DNA of 46,562 bases, taken from the NCBI GenBank assembly GCA_029245725.1, contig JAQWOT010000149.1, positions 1-46,562 on the forward strand, in the 5' to 3' direction. Position 1 is the first letter of the stretch. Each line of letters begins with the position of its first letter. This stretch comes from SAR324 cluster bacterium (GTDB lineage Bacteria; SAR324; NAC60-12). This document shows, piece after piece, positions 1-7,653 of this stretch. The notes beneath the pieces were generated by a model, which was given only the letters and a program-made list of their open reading frames with translations, ran no database searches and was not told where the DNA came from. Made by a program: the position numbers and the translations under genes.

Positions 1-19
1 TCCTTTCTCAATTTCCATA

Positions 20-487
20 TTATAGCGTCGCATAACGGCTCCGATAGTAAAGTAGAGGTTGACCCTCAAACGCTTGACAATCCAATACTTCTGCCAGCAA
101 CAGGACGTGATCGCCTCCACCGTATTCCTGCCAAAGTCGACATGTGAGCACTGCCAGGCAGCCTGACAAAAGCGGTTGACTCGCAGGCTCAGGTAACAAA
201 GGCCAATCCATGAACGGCTGCCGATGCTCGTCACTGGCAAAGTGATTTGATAACTCCTGTTGATCCACTGACAAGATGTTAACAGCGTATCCACCAGCTC
301 GCCGGATGTGCTCTCCCATTAGCGAACTCCGCTGAAGCGCAAAGGAGACCAGAGGAGGCTCCAGCGAAACCGAGGCGAAGGAGTTGATCGTTACCCCGTA
401 TTGCTCTCCCTCTGGTGTGCGAGTCGTGATCACCGTGATTCCTGTGGCGAACCGACCGAAGACCTGGCGCAGGTCCTTGGAATCCAT
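20..487 (-). CDS. Flavin reductase-like FMN-binding protein
   Basis: This is a small flavin reductase of the split-barrel FMN-binding family (HpaC/flavin reductase-like). Members use NAD(P)H to reduce a flavin that is passed to a partner monooxygenase, or they simply bind FMN. The N-terminal GRFATGITVITT segment and the following GVTINSFASVSLEPPLVSF stretch are the family's flavin-contact motifs. At about 155 residues it has family length. I chose the ATG at 487; the frame extends three codons to a TTG at 496, and neither has a clear ribosome site. No partner oxygenase is visible. One base after its stop an ATG at 18 opens a frame that leaves the window, perhaps a following gene. The substrate cannot be told. 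Confidence 0.85.
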   Translation of the reverse strand: MDSKDLRQVFGRFATGITVITTRTPEGEQYGVTINSFASVSLEPPLVSFALQRSSLMGEHIRRAGGYAVNILSVDQQELSNHFASDEHRQPFMDWPLLPEPASQPLLSGCLAVLTCRLWQEYGGGDHVLLLAEVLDCQAFEGQPLLYYRSRYATL

Positions 488-632
488 GAATGTCAAACAG
501 TTTGGCAGAAGGGGATAAAACCAGCCTAGCGGAAAATAAAGCGCTTGGCTAGTCCGAGTTCAACGAGACACAGCTATCTTAGATCACTCGCTGCAACAGG
601 TGGGCAAATTTGTGGAAATCTGTTCAAAAGGC

Positions 633-677
633 AAAAAAAAACGGGATCGTCCGCCGAAACGAACAATCCCGTTTTCT
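633..677 (-). terminator. Rho-independent terminator of the porin gene
   Basis: On the minus strand a ten-base arm AAAACGGGAT and its complement ATCCCGTTTT enclose a loop of about 17 bases that itself pairs partly. A run of nine T follows. It lies about 30 bases past the porin stop codon, as expected for a strong terminator of an abundant transcript. Confidence 0.85.
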
Positions 678-705
678 AGGATACCAAATTCAGCTTAACT
701 GAATC

Positions 706-1857
706 TTAGAAACCGTAGTTCCACGAAGCGCCAAGCGCTGTACCAGAACCACCTTTGCCATCAACGTCAGATGAAGCAGTTGAAGTACCAGCACCCAGTT
801 TCAATGTGACATTCTCAACGAAGAATGGCGTGTTGTAGGATGCATTGATTCGGGTAACCTTGGTTTCGTCTGTCTCTGCACCATCTCCAAGGATGTTGAA
901 TGATGCTCCAACTGAGCTTCCACCACCCAGTGCAACTTCTACGTACCCGTTCAGAGTGCTTGGTGTTGTTTCCGTATCGCCGTCTTTGGTGGTCTTACTT
1001 GTGTAGCCAAGACCAACTGTAGCAGCACCAGCAGCCACATTACCCATCAACTGGAAACCAGCATCTGACTTATCAAGTGTATCGGTTCCACTTTTTTGTG
1101 GGCTGAAACTCAATGTGTAGAAAGTAGCAGATATGTTCACACTGCCCAAGCCAGCTTTGATCACTGGGCGAATACCAGTCACGTTAGTATCTACTTTGTT
1201 ACCGCCTGTCTGGGTCACGGCATAAGCATTTCCATCAGGCGTTCCCGCCGCAATCGATTCTGCAGAATCACCGTTCACCTTCATCCAAGGCACTGCCGCC
1301 TCGAGTTTAATATCTCCTGCATCCACGTTAGCTTGAATTCCCTGAAAGCCAGCGATCGTGATGTGCTCAATATTCCCCACTGCAAAATCACTAGCTTGGA
1401 AATTGCCCATACCACCAGCGTAGTTCTCAGAGCTTCCAAACTGGCCAACCTTCACTGTCAGAGTTTTGTTGGCACCCTGAATGTAAACATCTCCGTAACC
1501 CATTGTTCCAGTGATGTCAGAAAGGTCTGCGAAGGCCTTGATGGAGTTGTCTCCTGAGGTGGCAGTTCCTGTCATCTCAAAACTGACTTTTCCAGCTTTT
1601 TCATCATCTTTCAGGAATTCGAAAGCATAGCTTGCACCATCACTAACTGCGCTTGTCAACTTTGCGTTGACATCACCAATGTAGGTATCCTGATTAGTGG
1701 TCGTGTCACCACCATCTGGGGTTGAACTCTCCATCTTCATACCAACAACGACTTCACCGGTCATCGCTAAATTGCTGCCATGACCTCCAGCAAAACTAGG
1801 GGCTGCCAATGCGGCGGAAGCGAGTGCGGCCAACATCAGGCTTTTAAACTTTTTCAT
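706..1857 (-). CDS. Outer-membrane porin-like beta-barrel protein
   Basis: This is a 383-residue exported protein, probably a general porin of the outer membrane. A typical signal peptide (MKKFKSLMLAALASAALAAPSFA) ends at an AxA site near residue 23. The rest is rich in Gly, Thr, Ser and Asp in alternating hydrophobic and polar strands. The C terminus reads SWNYGF with a final Phe, the usual signal for outer-membrane barrel insertion. A strong ribosome site (AAGGAG) stands just upstream of the ATG, and a strong terminator follows. The well-made expression signals suggest high expression. The leader is long: a candidate sigma-54 promoter lies about 200 bases upstream. The sequence is not close to a named porin I can recall, so the solute is unknown. 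Barrel nature is well supported; the term porin is inference. Confidence 0.8.
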   Translation of the reverse strand: MKKFKSLMLAALASAALAAPSFAGGHGSNLAMTGEVVVGMKMESSTPDGGDTTTNQDTYIGDVNAKLTSAVSDGASYAFEFLKDDEKAGKVSFEMTGTATSGDNSIKAFADLSDITGTMGYGDVYIQGANKTLTVKVGQFGSSENYAGGMGNFQASDFAVGNIEHITIAGFQGIQANVDAGDIKLEAAVPWMKVNGDSAESIAAGTPDGNAYAVTQTGGNKVDTNVTGIRPVIKAGLGSVNISATFYTLSFSPQKSGTDTLDKSDAGFQLMGNVAAGAATVGLGYTSKTTKDGDTETTPSTLNGYVEVALGGGSSVGASFNILGDGAETDETKVTRINASYNTPFFVENVTLKLGAGTSTASSDVDGKGGSGTALGASWNYGF

Positions 1858-2063
1858 ACTACTCCTTACAAAGTTAGGAATCGGTTGGTTGCCCGCCCCG
1901 ATCGCCTGGCAGCAGGGGACAAGCAGTCAACTTTCGTCGACATCTTTAAAAACAGGTGCTTTGGGCCGGCCTTGCAACTGTAAGTGAATGCCGAAAAAGG
2001 AGAAGCGAAATCAGCCTCTTGCCAATGTGGCTTTCCGTTTTCCGGGCTCCTTGACTTACATGC

Positions 2064-2079
2064 TACAATGTTCGTGCCA
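2064..2079 (-). promoter_or_regulatory. Candidate sigma-54 (-24/-12) promoter for the porin
   Basis: The minus strand reads TGGCACGAACATTGTA. The sigma-54 consensus is TGGCACG, four bases, then TTGCW. The -24 half is perfect and the spacing of ten bases between GG and the -12 dinucleotide is right. The -12 GC is GT here, one mismatch. It would start RNA near position 2053 and give a leader of about 195 bases before the porin ATG. An A/T-rich stretch lies just upstream. Such a match is expected by chance about once in three windows of this size, so the intergenic location and orientation carry much of the weight. Confidence 0.45.
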
Positions 2080-2081
2080 AG

Positions 2082-2442
2082 CACATGTTTTTTCTTTTAA
2101 AACCAGAAAATCGGTCGAAAGACGAAGCCAACGCAAGGGGGCCAAGGAATCTGGCGCTTGGACAGGCTGTCCAAGGCGTCTGTCATCTTTCCGAGCTTGC
2201 CCACATCCCACGGGCTCGTCCCGCCTGATCGATTCTGCTGGCAGCGACCTCGCTGGAACTGCGCGAACAGAACGCGCCCAATCCCTTTCGTCCGTGCTCC
2301 TCGCAAGCGTACGACAAGGATTAGACCACAAAGATGGAAGGTATCTTGGATTCAAGAGAAAGGTCAAGAGGTATTCAGACAAGCTGATTTCTGACAAAAT
2401 CATTTTTCTGAATTACCGCCAAACTTTTTATCAGAACACAAG
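2082..2442. other. Gene-free stretch upstream of the porin promoter
   Basis: I see no convincing gene here. The frames that cross it on both strands have a residue composition unlike the neighbours (runs of Arg, Ser, Pro, Cys) and no ribosome sites. The part from 2110 to 2340 is richer in G+C and holds several short inverted repeats, including CAGCGA-cc-TCGCTG at 2242-2255 and GCGCG-n7-CGCGC at 2261-2277. A weak A/T-rich hairpin followed by five T lies at 2385-2407 on the plus strand. It could hold enhancer sites for the porin promoter or an unrecognised structured RNA. It does not show the hallmarks of tmRNA, RNase P RNA or SRP RNA. Confidence 0.3.
2157..2175. promoter_or_regulatory. Perfect palindrome, possible enhancer-binding site
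   Basis: CTTGGACAG and its exact complement CTGTCCAAG flank a single G. The centre lies about 110 bases upstream of the expected start from the candidate sigma-54 promoter, in the range where activators of that class usually bind. A palindrome of this size may occur once or twice by chance in a window this long. Confidence 0.3.
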
Positions 2443-2461
2443 AAAAACCTGCGGGTGCAGG
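2443..2461 (-). terminator. Rho-independent terminator after ndk and the small membrane gene
   Basis: On the minus strand CCTGC-ACCC-GCAGG forms a five-pair hairpin with a four-base loop, followed at once by TTTTTCTT. It lies about 70 bases past the stop of the 50-residue membrane-protein gene. That supports one transcript covering ndk and that small gene. Confidence 0.65.
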
Positions 2462-2528
2462 CGGACACTCTCCATCTTTTTCAAATTCCCAGAACGACAG
2501 CATCCCTCCATGGGATTCAACCAAGGAA

Positions 2529-2681
2529 TCAGTTACCCTGCTGCTGCAGGTTCTTTGGGTACCGGTCTCGATCAATGTCGGGCAGAATCGGCAGCAATAC
2601 CGCAACGGAGAAGACTCCTACGGCAATGCTGACGACTACTCCAACAAAGAGGAGGCGGAATGCTTTTTTCGTTTCGGTCAT
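2529..2681 (-). CDS. Small single-span membrane protein (50 aa)
   Basis: This frame encodes 50 residues: a short charged start (MTETKKAFR), one hydrophobic helix from about residue 9 to 32 (LLFVGVVVSIAVGVFSVAVL), then a polar tail PDIDRDRYPKNLQQQGN. The helix is clean and the charge pattern (basic inside, acidic after) fits an N-in, C-out single-span protein. It starts 121 bases after the ndk stop on the same strand and is followed by a terminator, so it is probably cotranscribed with ndk. The ribosome site before the ATG is weak. I do not recognise the family. The organised sequence and the terminator argue for a real gene. Confidence 0.6.
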   Translation of the reverse strand: MTETKKAFRLLFVGVVVSIAVGVFSVAVLLPILPDIDRDRYPKNLQQQGN

Positions 2682-2802
2682 ATGGTTCTGAAACAAATAT
2701 GATTAATGAAATTCAAATTCTGAGCCGGCAACCTAGCGAAATCTGGATGAGAAAACCAGTCCTTTTCCATCAGAATTGGGAAAAAATCTCACCGGAGAAA
2801 CA

Positions 2803-3234
2803 TCAATCTGCACTGTTGACAATCTCTGTTTCCGCAAAGAAGTAGGCAATCTCTGTCGCTGCTGTCTCTGGGGCATCAGAACCATGGACTGTGTTCTCTC
2901 CAATGCTCAGGGCGAAGTCCTTGCGAATCGTTCCCTCTGCAGCTTGGGCTGGGTTGGTGGCACCCATCACATCACGATGACGATTGATGGCGTTGCCACC
3001 TTCCAACACACTGACCACAACAGGCCCCGAGCTCATGTACTCGGTCAACTCTCCGTAGAAGGGGCGTCCTCGGTGCACTGTGTAGAAGCCTTCGGCTTCA
3101 CGCAGAGAGAGGTGCAGCATCTTGGTTGCGACAATCCGCAGGTCGTTGGCTTCAAAGCGAGAAAAAATCTGGCCAATCAAGTTACGCTTGACGCCATCGG
3201 GCTTGATGATCGAGAGAGTTCGTTCCAGTGCCAT
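2803..3234 (-). CDS. ndk: Nucleoside diphosphate kinase
   Basis: Ndk moves the terminal phosphate of ATP to nucleoside diphosphates through a phosphohistidine and keeps the cytoplasmic NTP and dNTP pools in balance. The protein has the usual bacterial length of 143 residues. It begins [14 protein letters not shown] with the family Lys and carries NTVHGSD near the end; the His of that motif, residue 117, is the phosphorylated one. RGRPFYGEL and [11 protein letters not shown] complete the nucleotide pocket. AAAGG precedes the ATG. It is separated from hisH by a terminator, so it has its own promoter. Confidence 0.97.
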   Translation of the reverse strand: MALERTLSIIKPDGVKRNLIGQIFSRFEANDLRIVATKMLHLSLREAEGFYTVHRGRPFYGELTEYMSSGPVVVSVLEGGNAINRHRDVMGATNPAQAAEGTIRKDFALSIGENTVHGSDAPETAATEIAYFFAETEIVNSAD

Positions 3235-3263
3235 GCTGCCTTTCGGGTTGGCCGTTATAATGG

Positions 3264-3289
3264 AAAAGACTGCCCAGATGGGCGGTCTT
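3264..3289 (-). terminator. Terminator at the end of the hisB-hisH operon
   Basis: On the minus strand AAGACCGCCC and GGGCAGTCTT pair over ten positions (one G-T pair) around the loop ATCT. The arm runs into TCTTTTCC. It sits 66 bases past the hisH stop and before ndk. The T-run is short, so it may be only moderately strong. Confidence 0.65.
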
Positions 3290-3354
3290 GTGAGTAATTT
3301 TTAGTAGGTTGGTTGTCCAAGCAACTTCTGTCGAAGCTACTGGAGAAGCTGCGC

Positions 3355-3963
3355 TTAAGTCAAGGTGCAGAAATTTTGCAGTAGCTGCAGACCTGCCTGC
3401 TGGCTCTTCTCCGGGTGAAACTGCACCCCCCAGACGTTATCTTTGCGTACAACCGAGGCAAAAAGATAGCCGTACTCCGTCTCACCCAGCACCACCTCTG
3501 GATCATTTGGTCGCAGGTGGTAGGAGTGCACGAAGTAGAAGTGACCGCGGTCACACAATCCCTGAAATAATGGATCTGGCTTGCGGAACTCGACCTCGTT
3601 CCAGCCAATCTGTGGAATCTTGAGTTGGTGCTGAAAGCGCTGGACTTCTCCAGCAATCCATCCCAGACCCTTGTGCGGACCGTCTTCTTGACCCAACTCC
3701 ATCAGCAACTGAGCGCCAACACAGATCCCCAATAGCGGAGTGCCAGACTGGACCTTCTCCTCCATCACCTCCAGCAGTCCAGAATCACGAAGATGCTGCA
3801 TCGCTGGGCCAAAGGCACCCACTCCAGGGAAGAGAATTCGATCTGCTTGACGGACAGCTTCCGGCTCTTCCACGATCGCAACTGGCAACTTCAGGTAATC
3901 CAGGGCGTTTTTGAGGTTGTGCAGATTACCGACTTTGTAGTCGATGATCACACTCAGGCTCAC
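3355..3963 (-). CDS. hisH: Imidazole glycerol phosphate synthase, glutaminase subunit
   Basis: HisH frees ammonia from glutamine and feeds it to HisF, which makes imidazole glycerol phosphate and AICAR in histidine synthesis. The 202-residue protein is a class I glutamine amidotransferase. It starts with IIDYKVGNLHNLKNAL, has the oxyanion segment FPGVGAFGPAM, the nucleophile Cys81 in GICVGAQLL (usually GICLGMQ) and the His-Glu pair in GVQFHPEKSQ. Its start overlaps the hisB stop by four bases (ATGA), so the two are translationally coupled. hisF and hisA are not in the window, so the pathway is split over several loci. Confidence 0.96.
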   Translation of the reverse strand: MSLSVIIDYKVGNLHNLKNALDYLKLPVAIVEEPEAVRQADRILFPGVGAFGPAMQHLRDSGLLEVMEEKVQSGTPLLGICVGAQLLMELGQEDGPHKGLGWIAGEVQRFQHQLKIPQIGWNEVEFRKPDPLFQGLCDRGHFYFVHSYHLRPNDPEVVLGETEYGYLFASVVRKDNVWGVQFHPEKSQQAGLQLLQNFCTLT

Positions 3964-4544
3964 AGCACGCCCTTCGTTGAAGTGACACCAGCGCGTCTTG
4001 GGTCCAGCTCCGTGGCTTGCCGTAAGGCCCTGGCGAAGGACTTGAACAGCCCCTCACATTTGTGGTGGTCATTCTCACCGTACAGGATTGCCATGTGGAG
4101 AGTGGTCTTCGAGGCGATCGCAAAGGACTTGAAGAAGTGTGGAATCATCTGGGTGTCCAGTGCACCGATTGCTGGCTGACGAAATTCCCCCTGGAATACA
4201 AAATCTGGCCGACCACTCAAGTCCAGCACAGTGCGCACCAAGGCCTCGTCCATCGGCACATACATCTGACCGTAGCGAACGATGCCCTGCTTGTCTCCCA
4301 GCGCTTCAAGAACGGCAGCACCCAAGGCCAGAGAGATGTCCTCGACCGTGTGGTGACAATCTACCTCCAGATCTCCCTCGCACTGAAGCTCCAGATCAAA
4401 CAAACCATGGAATGCCAACTGCTCCAGCATGTGATCCAGGTAGCCGATACCGGAGCGCACAGCGACCCTACCGCTGCCATCCAGGTTGATCGTCAATTGG
4501 ATTTTGGTTTCGCGCGTATTTCGTTGTTTGCTGACTTGTCGCAT
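3960..4544 (-). CDS. hisB: Imidazoleglycerol-phosphate dehydratase
   Basis: This enzyme removes water from imidazole glycerol phosphate to give imidazole acetol phosphate, the step after HisH/HisF. It is the single-domain form without the phosphatase half found in enteric bacteria. Metal-binding motifs are plain: DCHHTVEDISLALG near residue 70 and GENDHHKCEGLFKSFARAL near residue 165. The frame is open up to 4631, but homologues start close to RQVSKQRNTRETKIQ, so I take the ATG at 4544, giving 194 residues and a 13-base gap after the barrel gene. The longer form would overlap that gene by 74 bases. Placing his genes behind an outer-membrane operon is unusual. Confidence 0.95.
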   Translation of the reverse strand: MRQVSKQRNTRETKIQLTINLDGSGRVAVRSGIGYLDHMLEQLAFHGLFDLELQCEGDLEVDCHHTVEDISLALGAAVLEALGDKQGIVRYGQMYVPMDEALVRTVLDLSGRPDFVFQGEFRQPAIGALDTQMIPHFFKSFAIASKTTLHMAILYGENDHHKCEGLFKSFARALRQATELDPRRAGVTSTKGVL

Positions 4545-4557
4545 TGTCGGCTTTGAT

Positions 4558-6213
4558 TCAGAAGGAATAGTAGACTCGACTGGCGAAGTGCGTGGCAGAA
4601 CCAGTCCCACCTGTGGAAGGCTGGTAGTCATCGTAGCGAAATGCCTTTCCTTGGCGGAAGAAATTCAACTCTAGGTCCCAGGTTACAAAGTCCCGCAACT
4701 TCCAGGAGAAAGTGTTGTCCCATTCGATACCGATGTGGGTCGCTTTCCCACCTGATGATGTCATCACCGGATTCACGTGGTCCAGGTAGTAGAGCCCAGC
4801 CTCATAGAATGTCTCCGAGGCCTCGACAGTGAATCGATAGCGAGCACCAAGCATTTGGGTGTTAGCGATCGTATGGCCCAATCCAGTTCCACTCTTCCAA
4901 TCTGGACTACCACCGTTGAAGTAGAAGTTTGTTCCTCGATATGTACCCGGAACGATTTCGTGGAAGGCACGGATGCTTCGCTGGTAGTTCTGACCCGTGT
5001 TGTCGATGGCTCCACTATCTTCCAGTTGTTCATCACCACTGACATAAAGAAACAGCCCCGTTACCTGATGATTATCCCAGAGATAGGACAGTTCATGCTC
5101 CGTTGCCACTCCAGCTACAGCGTAACTTCCCAGTGACTGCCCATAATCGTTGTTGGCACCCAAGCTGTAGTAGGTACGATTCCCTTGGTTGCCAAGCAAG
5201 TCGGAGTACCAACGCCAGCTCGGAGTGTTCCACGTGAAACGCACCCCATAATAGTCCTGGCTGGTCGCATCGAAATGGACTGGAGTACAATCCTGTCCTC
5301 CCACGACTGCCTGACGTTTCAACTCTGATGAGCAGCTATTAGTATTCGCAAAGCTGGTACCCCGCAAGCGATCCAAATCTCCGTTACTGAGTCGAAATCC
5401 GGGGGCGTTGTTGCGCCCAAGTGGAATATTCCGCTCTGTGTAGATGATCCGGAAAACCTCGACACGCATCACGTTCTCAGGTTGTCCAGCTGCATCAAGT
5501 TCATAAAAAAGTGGATAGTCCAAGGAGAGGGTGTACAGCCAGTCTGCTGTATCATCCTGCAGCTTCAGAGCACCGGCTTCATAACAGAAACTACCTGCTG
5601 TGCACTGCTGAGCGATACCGGTCAACAGTCCGCTGAAGACTTTGCCACGACGATCACCGAGACGAAGTTCCTGCTTCCCGACACGTAACTGATCACGAGG
5701 GTTGGCACGAAACTCCAGGTAGGCCTGGCGAGCCACCAGATCAACGTCCTGCGAGTCAGGCGCATTTGGGCGATCTGCTGGTGGACGCAAGTCAGCATTG
5801 TTGAAAGGAGCCTGGGCTGTTGCCAACTCAAGCTGAATCGAAGCTGAGCGGTGTGCGGTTGAGCGCAGAAAGACCCTCAGATCTTGCTCAAAGGAGAGCG
5901 TGCCTGCATTTGGGAAACCTGGTGGAGTTTCCGGCTCTGAGCTCGCATCAATCCATCGATTACGGAGTCGGTAGGAGCCACCGACTTCAAGGACTGGGGT
6001 GTAAGTGGGGCGCTCTTCAAGCTCTTTATAGTCTCCCTTCTCGAGGGGAATAAAGTTGCTCTGGGCCCAGAGGGGGGTGTTCAGTGAGAGCAGGCAACCA
6101 CTGGCAAGCAGCAAGCGGCGAAGAAAAAGAGAGATATACACGTTGAATTCAGAGATAGCGAAAAGCGGAATGGTAGGTTTCTGGTCGGTAGGAAACCGAC
6201 CGGAATACGTCAT
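4558..6213 (-). CDS. Outer-membrane beta-barrel protein, alginate-export-like
   Basis: This 551-residue exported protein looks like a large monomeric outer-membrane channel of the alginate-export (AlgE-like) type. A hydrophobic signal segment LFLRRLLLASGCLLSLNTPLWAQ ends near residue 51. Then come repeated amphipathic strands with many aromatic residues, the pattern RVGKQELRLGDRRG at about residue 180, which is common in that family, and the C-terminal RVYYSF. The ATG at 6213 overlaps the stop of the lipoprotein gene (ATGA), but the signal peptide would then have a long leader; a GTG near residue 25 is an alternative start. The coupled TPR lipoprotein may be a partner in export or assembly. 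The transported substrate is not known. Confidence 0.75.
   Translation of the reverse strand: MTYSGRFPTDQKPTIPLFAISEFNVYISLFLRRLLLASGCLLSLNTPLWAQSNFIPLEKGDYKELEERPTYTPVLEVGGSYRLRNRWIDASSEPETPPGFPNAGTLSFEQDLRVFLRSTAHRSASIQLELATAQAPFNNADLRPPADRPNAPDSQDVDLVARQAYLEFRANPRDQLRVGKQELRLGDRRGKVFSGLLTGIAQQCTAGSFCYEAGALKLQDDTADWLYTLSLDYPLFYELDAAGQPENVMRVEVFRIIYTERNIPLGRNNAPGFRLSNGDLDRLRGTSFANTNSCSSELKRQAVVGGQDCTPVHFDATSQDYYGVRFTWNTPSWRWYSDLLGNQGNRTYYSLGANNDYGQSLGSYAVAGVATEHELSYLWDNHQVTGLFLYVSGDEQLEDSGAIDNTGQNYQRSIRAFHEIVPGTYRGTNFYFNGGSPDWKSGTGLGHTIANTQMLGARYRFTVEASETFYEAGLYYLDHVNPVMTSSGGKATHIGIEWDNTFSWKLRDFVTWDLELNFFRQGKAFRYDDYQPSTGGTGSATHFASRVYYSF
5226..5241. promoter_or_regulatory. parS-like site inside the barrel gene
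   Basis: The sequence TGTTCCACGTGAAACG differs from the canonical 16-base parS by T to C at position 5 and A to G at position 16. It matches the second intergenic parS site near 12.36 kb in 15 of 16 positions. ParB sites inside coding sequence are common in bacteria. Whether ParB binds this variant is unknown. Confidence 0.45.
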
Positions 6214-6911
6214 TGTAGGCTGAGCTTGAGATTGGCGACCAACTTGATCGCTTCAGCCCGAGTGGTTGGTTCAGCAGCGAATTGCTCGAAATTCTGCACC
6301 ATCTCTTCCAGCATCTGCTGGCGGACGGTGCGTGAGGTTTCTCCTTCCATTGTCTCACGGAACCAGGCAAGCCAAGCTCGTTGCTCAGCTGGCATTGAAC
6401 CCATCATTTCTTTGCGACCACGTTCCAACAGTTCATCTAAGCGCTTGGCATCTGAGTTTTCACGAGACTTCTGTACCAACTGACTGAGCAATTCACGTCT
6501 GCGATCTCCACGGGAATCACGATATTGCTGTTCGATACGGATCATCTCAATTTCACGCAAGTAATTCTGTGCTGAATCATACTCAGCTGCTGAAACCGGA
6601 ACTGCCCGAAATTGGCGGCTGGCATCCGCATAGCGTTGCTCTTCGTAGGCGTCTCGCCCTCGTTGGTAAGGAACACGACGGATCATGGCCAGTGAGCGAT
6701 TGTACAGCGCAGACTCTGGAGGAACTTGTCGGAAGGATTCAACTGCGCCTGTGTATTCTTTCTGCTCAAATAGGCGCATACCCTGCTCGAAGTGTTGGGC
6801 TAGGCGCTGTTGGCGTTCAGCTTCACTTTCGAACAGACCACTGCAATTGCTGAGTAGCAGGGCCAGCAGCAGAGTTCCCAACAGGCGTCGCATTGGAACG
6901 ATCCAATTCAT
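6210..6911 (-). CDS. TPR-type lipoprotein
   Basis: This gene encodes an exported lipoprotein of about 230 residues. The segment RRLLGTLLLALLLSNC is a lipoprotein signal with the acylated Cys after LLSN. After it come helical repeats (QHFEQGMRLFEQKEYTGAVE, then QRGRDAYEEQRYADASRQF) that look like two tetratricopeptide units near residues 40-110, and a charged helical tail. Three in-frame ATGs are possible (6971, 6911, 6893); 6893 gives the tidiest signal peptide, while 6971 stands one base after the hemJ stop. Its last base pairs overlap the barrel gene start, so the lipoprotein and barrel are made together. This resembles an assembly or channel-gating partner, but that role is inferred. Confidence 0.75.
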   Translation of the reverse strand: MNWIVPMRRLLGTLLLALLLSNCSGLFESEAERQQRLAQHFEQGMRLFEQKEYTGAVESFRQVPPESALYNRSLAMIRRVPYQRGRDAYEEQRYADASRQFRAVPVSAAEYDSAQNYLREIEMIRIEQQYRDSRGDRRRELLSQLVQKSRENSDAKRLDELLERGRKEMMGSMPAEQRAWLAWFRETMEGETSRTVRQQMLEEMVQNFEQFAAEPTTRAEAIKLVANLKLSLQ

Positions 6912-6972
6912 GATCAGATTGTGTTTTAGGGTTTGCGGTAGGGAGAGAACAACGGTATTTCGCTGAAGCATC

Positions 6973-7653
6973 TCAAAGGGCTACGCTCTTTCGATGGCGC
7001 GCATACCATCGGATCGTCACCAAGATGGAGATTGCTAACAATACTAGGACTATCAGCAGGACCGTCCAAGATAAGAGATCTTTGAGTACAACGACGAAAA
7101 CGATCGCTACCAGCAACAGCGCAGGCACCTCATTGAACATACGCAGCAGGCGTCCGTTCCAGTGGCAAGTGCCTTCCTCCAGTTGTCTTCTTAGTCGCCC
7201 ACAGTAGAAGTGATAACCAACAAGCAAAACCACCAAGCCCAGCTTGGTATGGATCCATGGCGGCAGGCCAATGTAGAGCAACATCAGCGTACCAAAAATC
7301 ATTGTGATGCACAGCCCAGGCCACGTAATTGCGTACCAAAGACGGCGTTCCATGATCGTAAATTGCTCTTCTAGAATCTTTCGTTCCTGCTCTGGGCGAC
7401 GGGAAGCTTCCTTGTGATAGATGAACAGCCTTCCAATATAAAACAGCCCCGCAAACCAGACTACCACACCGATGATGTGGATGGCCTGAATGTACAAATA
7501 ACTCGACTGGCCAAATTGATCAATGCTCTGGCTGATTGCATCATACTCATCCTGAAACCAGAGCCATTCTCCCAGGCCTGCAAAATCGCGATAGAACGCT
7601 CGGATAACCAGCAGTCCGACAATTGGGATCGCCAGCATAAAGAGGTACACCAT
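6973..7653 (-). CDS. hemJ: HemJ-type protoporphyrinogen IX oxidase
   Basis: HemJ is an inner-membrane heme protein that oxidises protoporphyrinogen IX to protoporphyrin IX in heme synthesis. The core is clear: YIQAIHIIGVVVWFAGLFYI (with His59), GRLFIYH, the MERRLWYAITWPG segment, PPWIHTKLGLVVLLVGYH and RMFNEVPALLLVAIVFVVVLKDLL; the usual KPL is KDL here. The protein has 226 residues where most HemJ have about 140-150. The excess is an extra N-terminal helix with a 30-residue periplasmic-looking stretch and an extra C-terminal helix. It is the first gene of the run toward hisH. TTGACT about 100 bases upstream could be its -35 box. Confidence 0.85.
   Translation of the reverse strand: MVYLFMLAIPIVGLLVIRAFYRDFAGLGEWLWFQDEYDAISQSIDQFGQSSYLYIQAIHIIGVVVWFAGLFYIGRLFIYHKEASRRPEQERKILEEQFTIMERRLWYAITWPGLCITMIFGTLMLLYIGLPPWIHTKLGLVVLLVGYHFYCGRLRRQLEEGTCHWNGRLLRMFNEVPALLLVAIVFVVVLKDLLSWTVLLIVLVLLAISILVTIRWYARHRKSVAL

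Noticed and set aside
1-18. ATG at 18 on the minus strand opening a frame (MEIEKG) that leaves the window
   Set aside because: Only six codons are visible, too few to call a gene, though the one-base gap after the flavin reductase stop is suggestive.
2072-2095. GTGC-caa-GCAC followed by TTTTTTCTTTT on the plus strand, resembling a terminator
   Set aside because: The stem is only four pairs, and it overlaps the minus-strand sigma-54-like promoter, where A/T-rich sequence upstream is expected.
1988-2632. Plus-strand open frame of 214 codons between the porin and ndk
   Set aside because: The residue composition is unlike real proteins (runs of Ser, Arg, Cys), there is no ribosome site, and it covers the minus-strand promoter region, a terminator and part of the small membrane gene.
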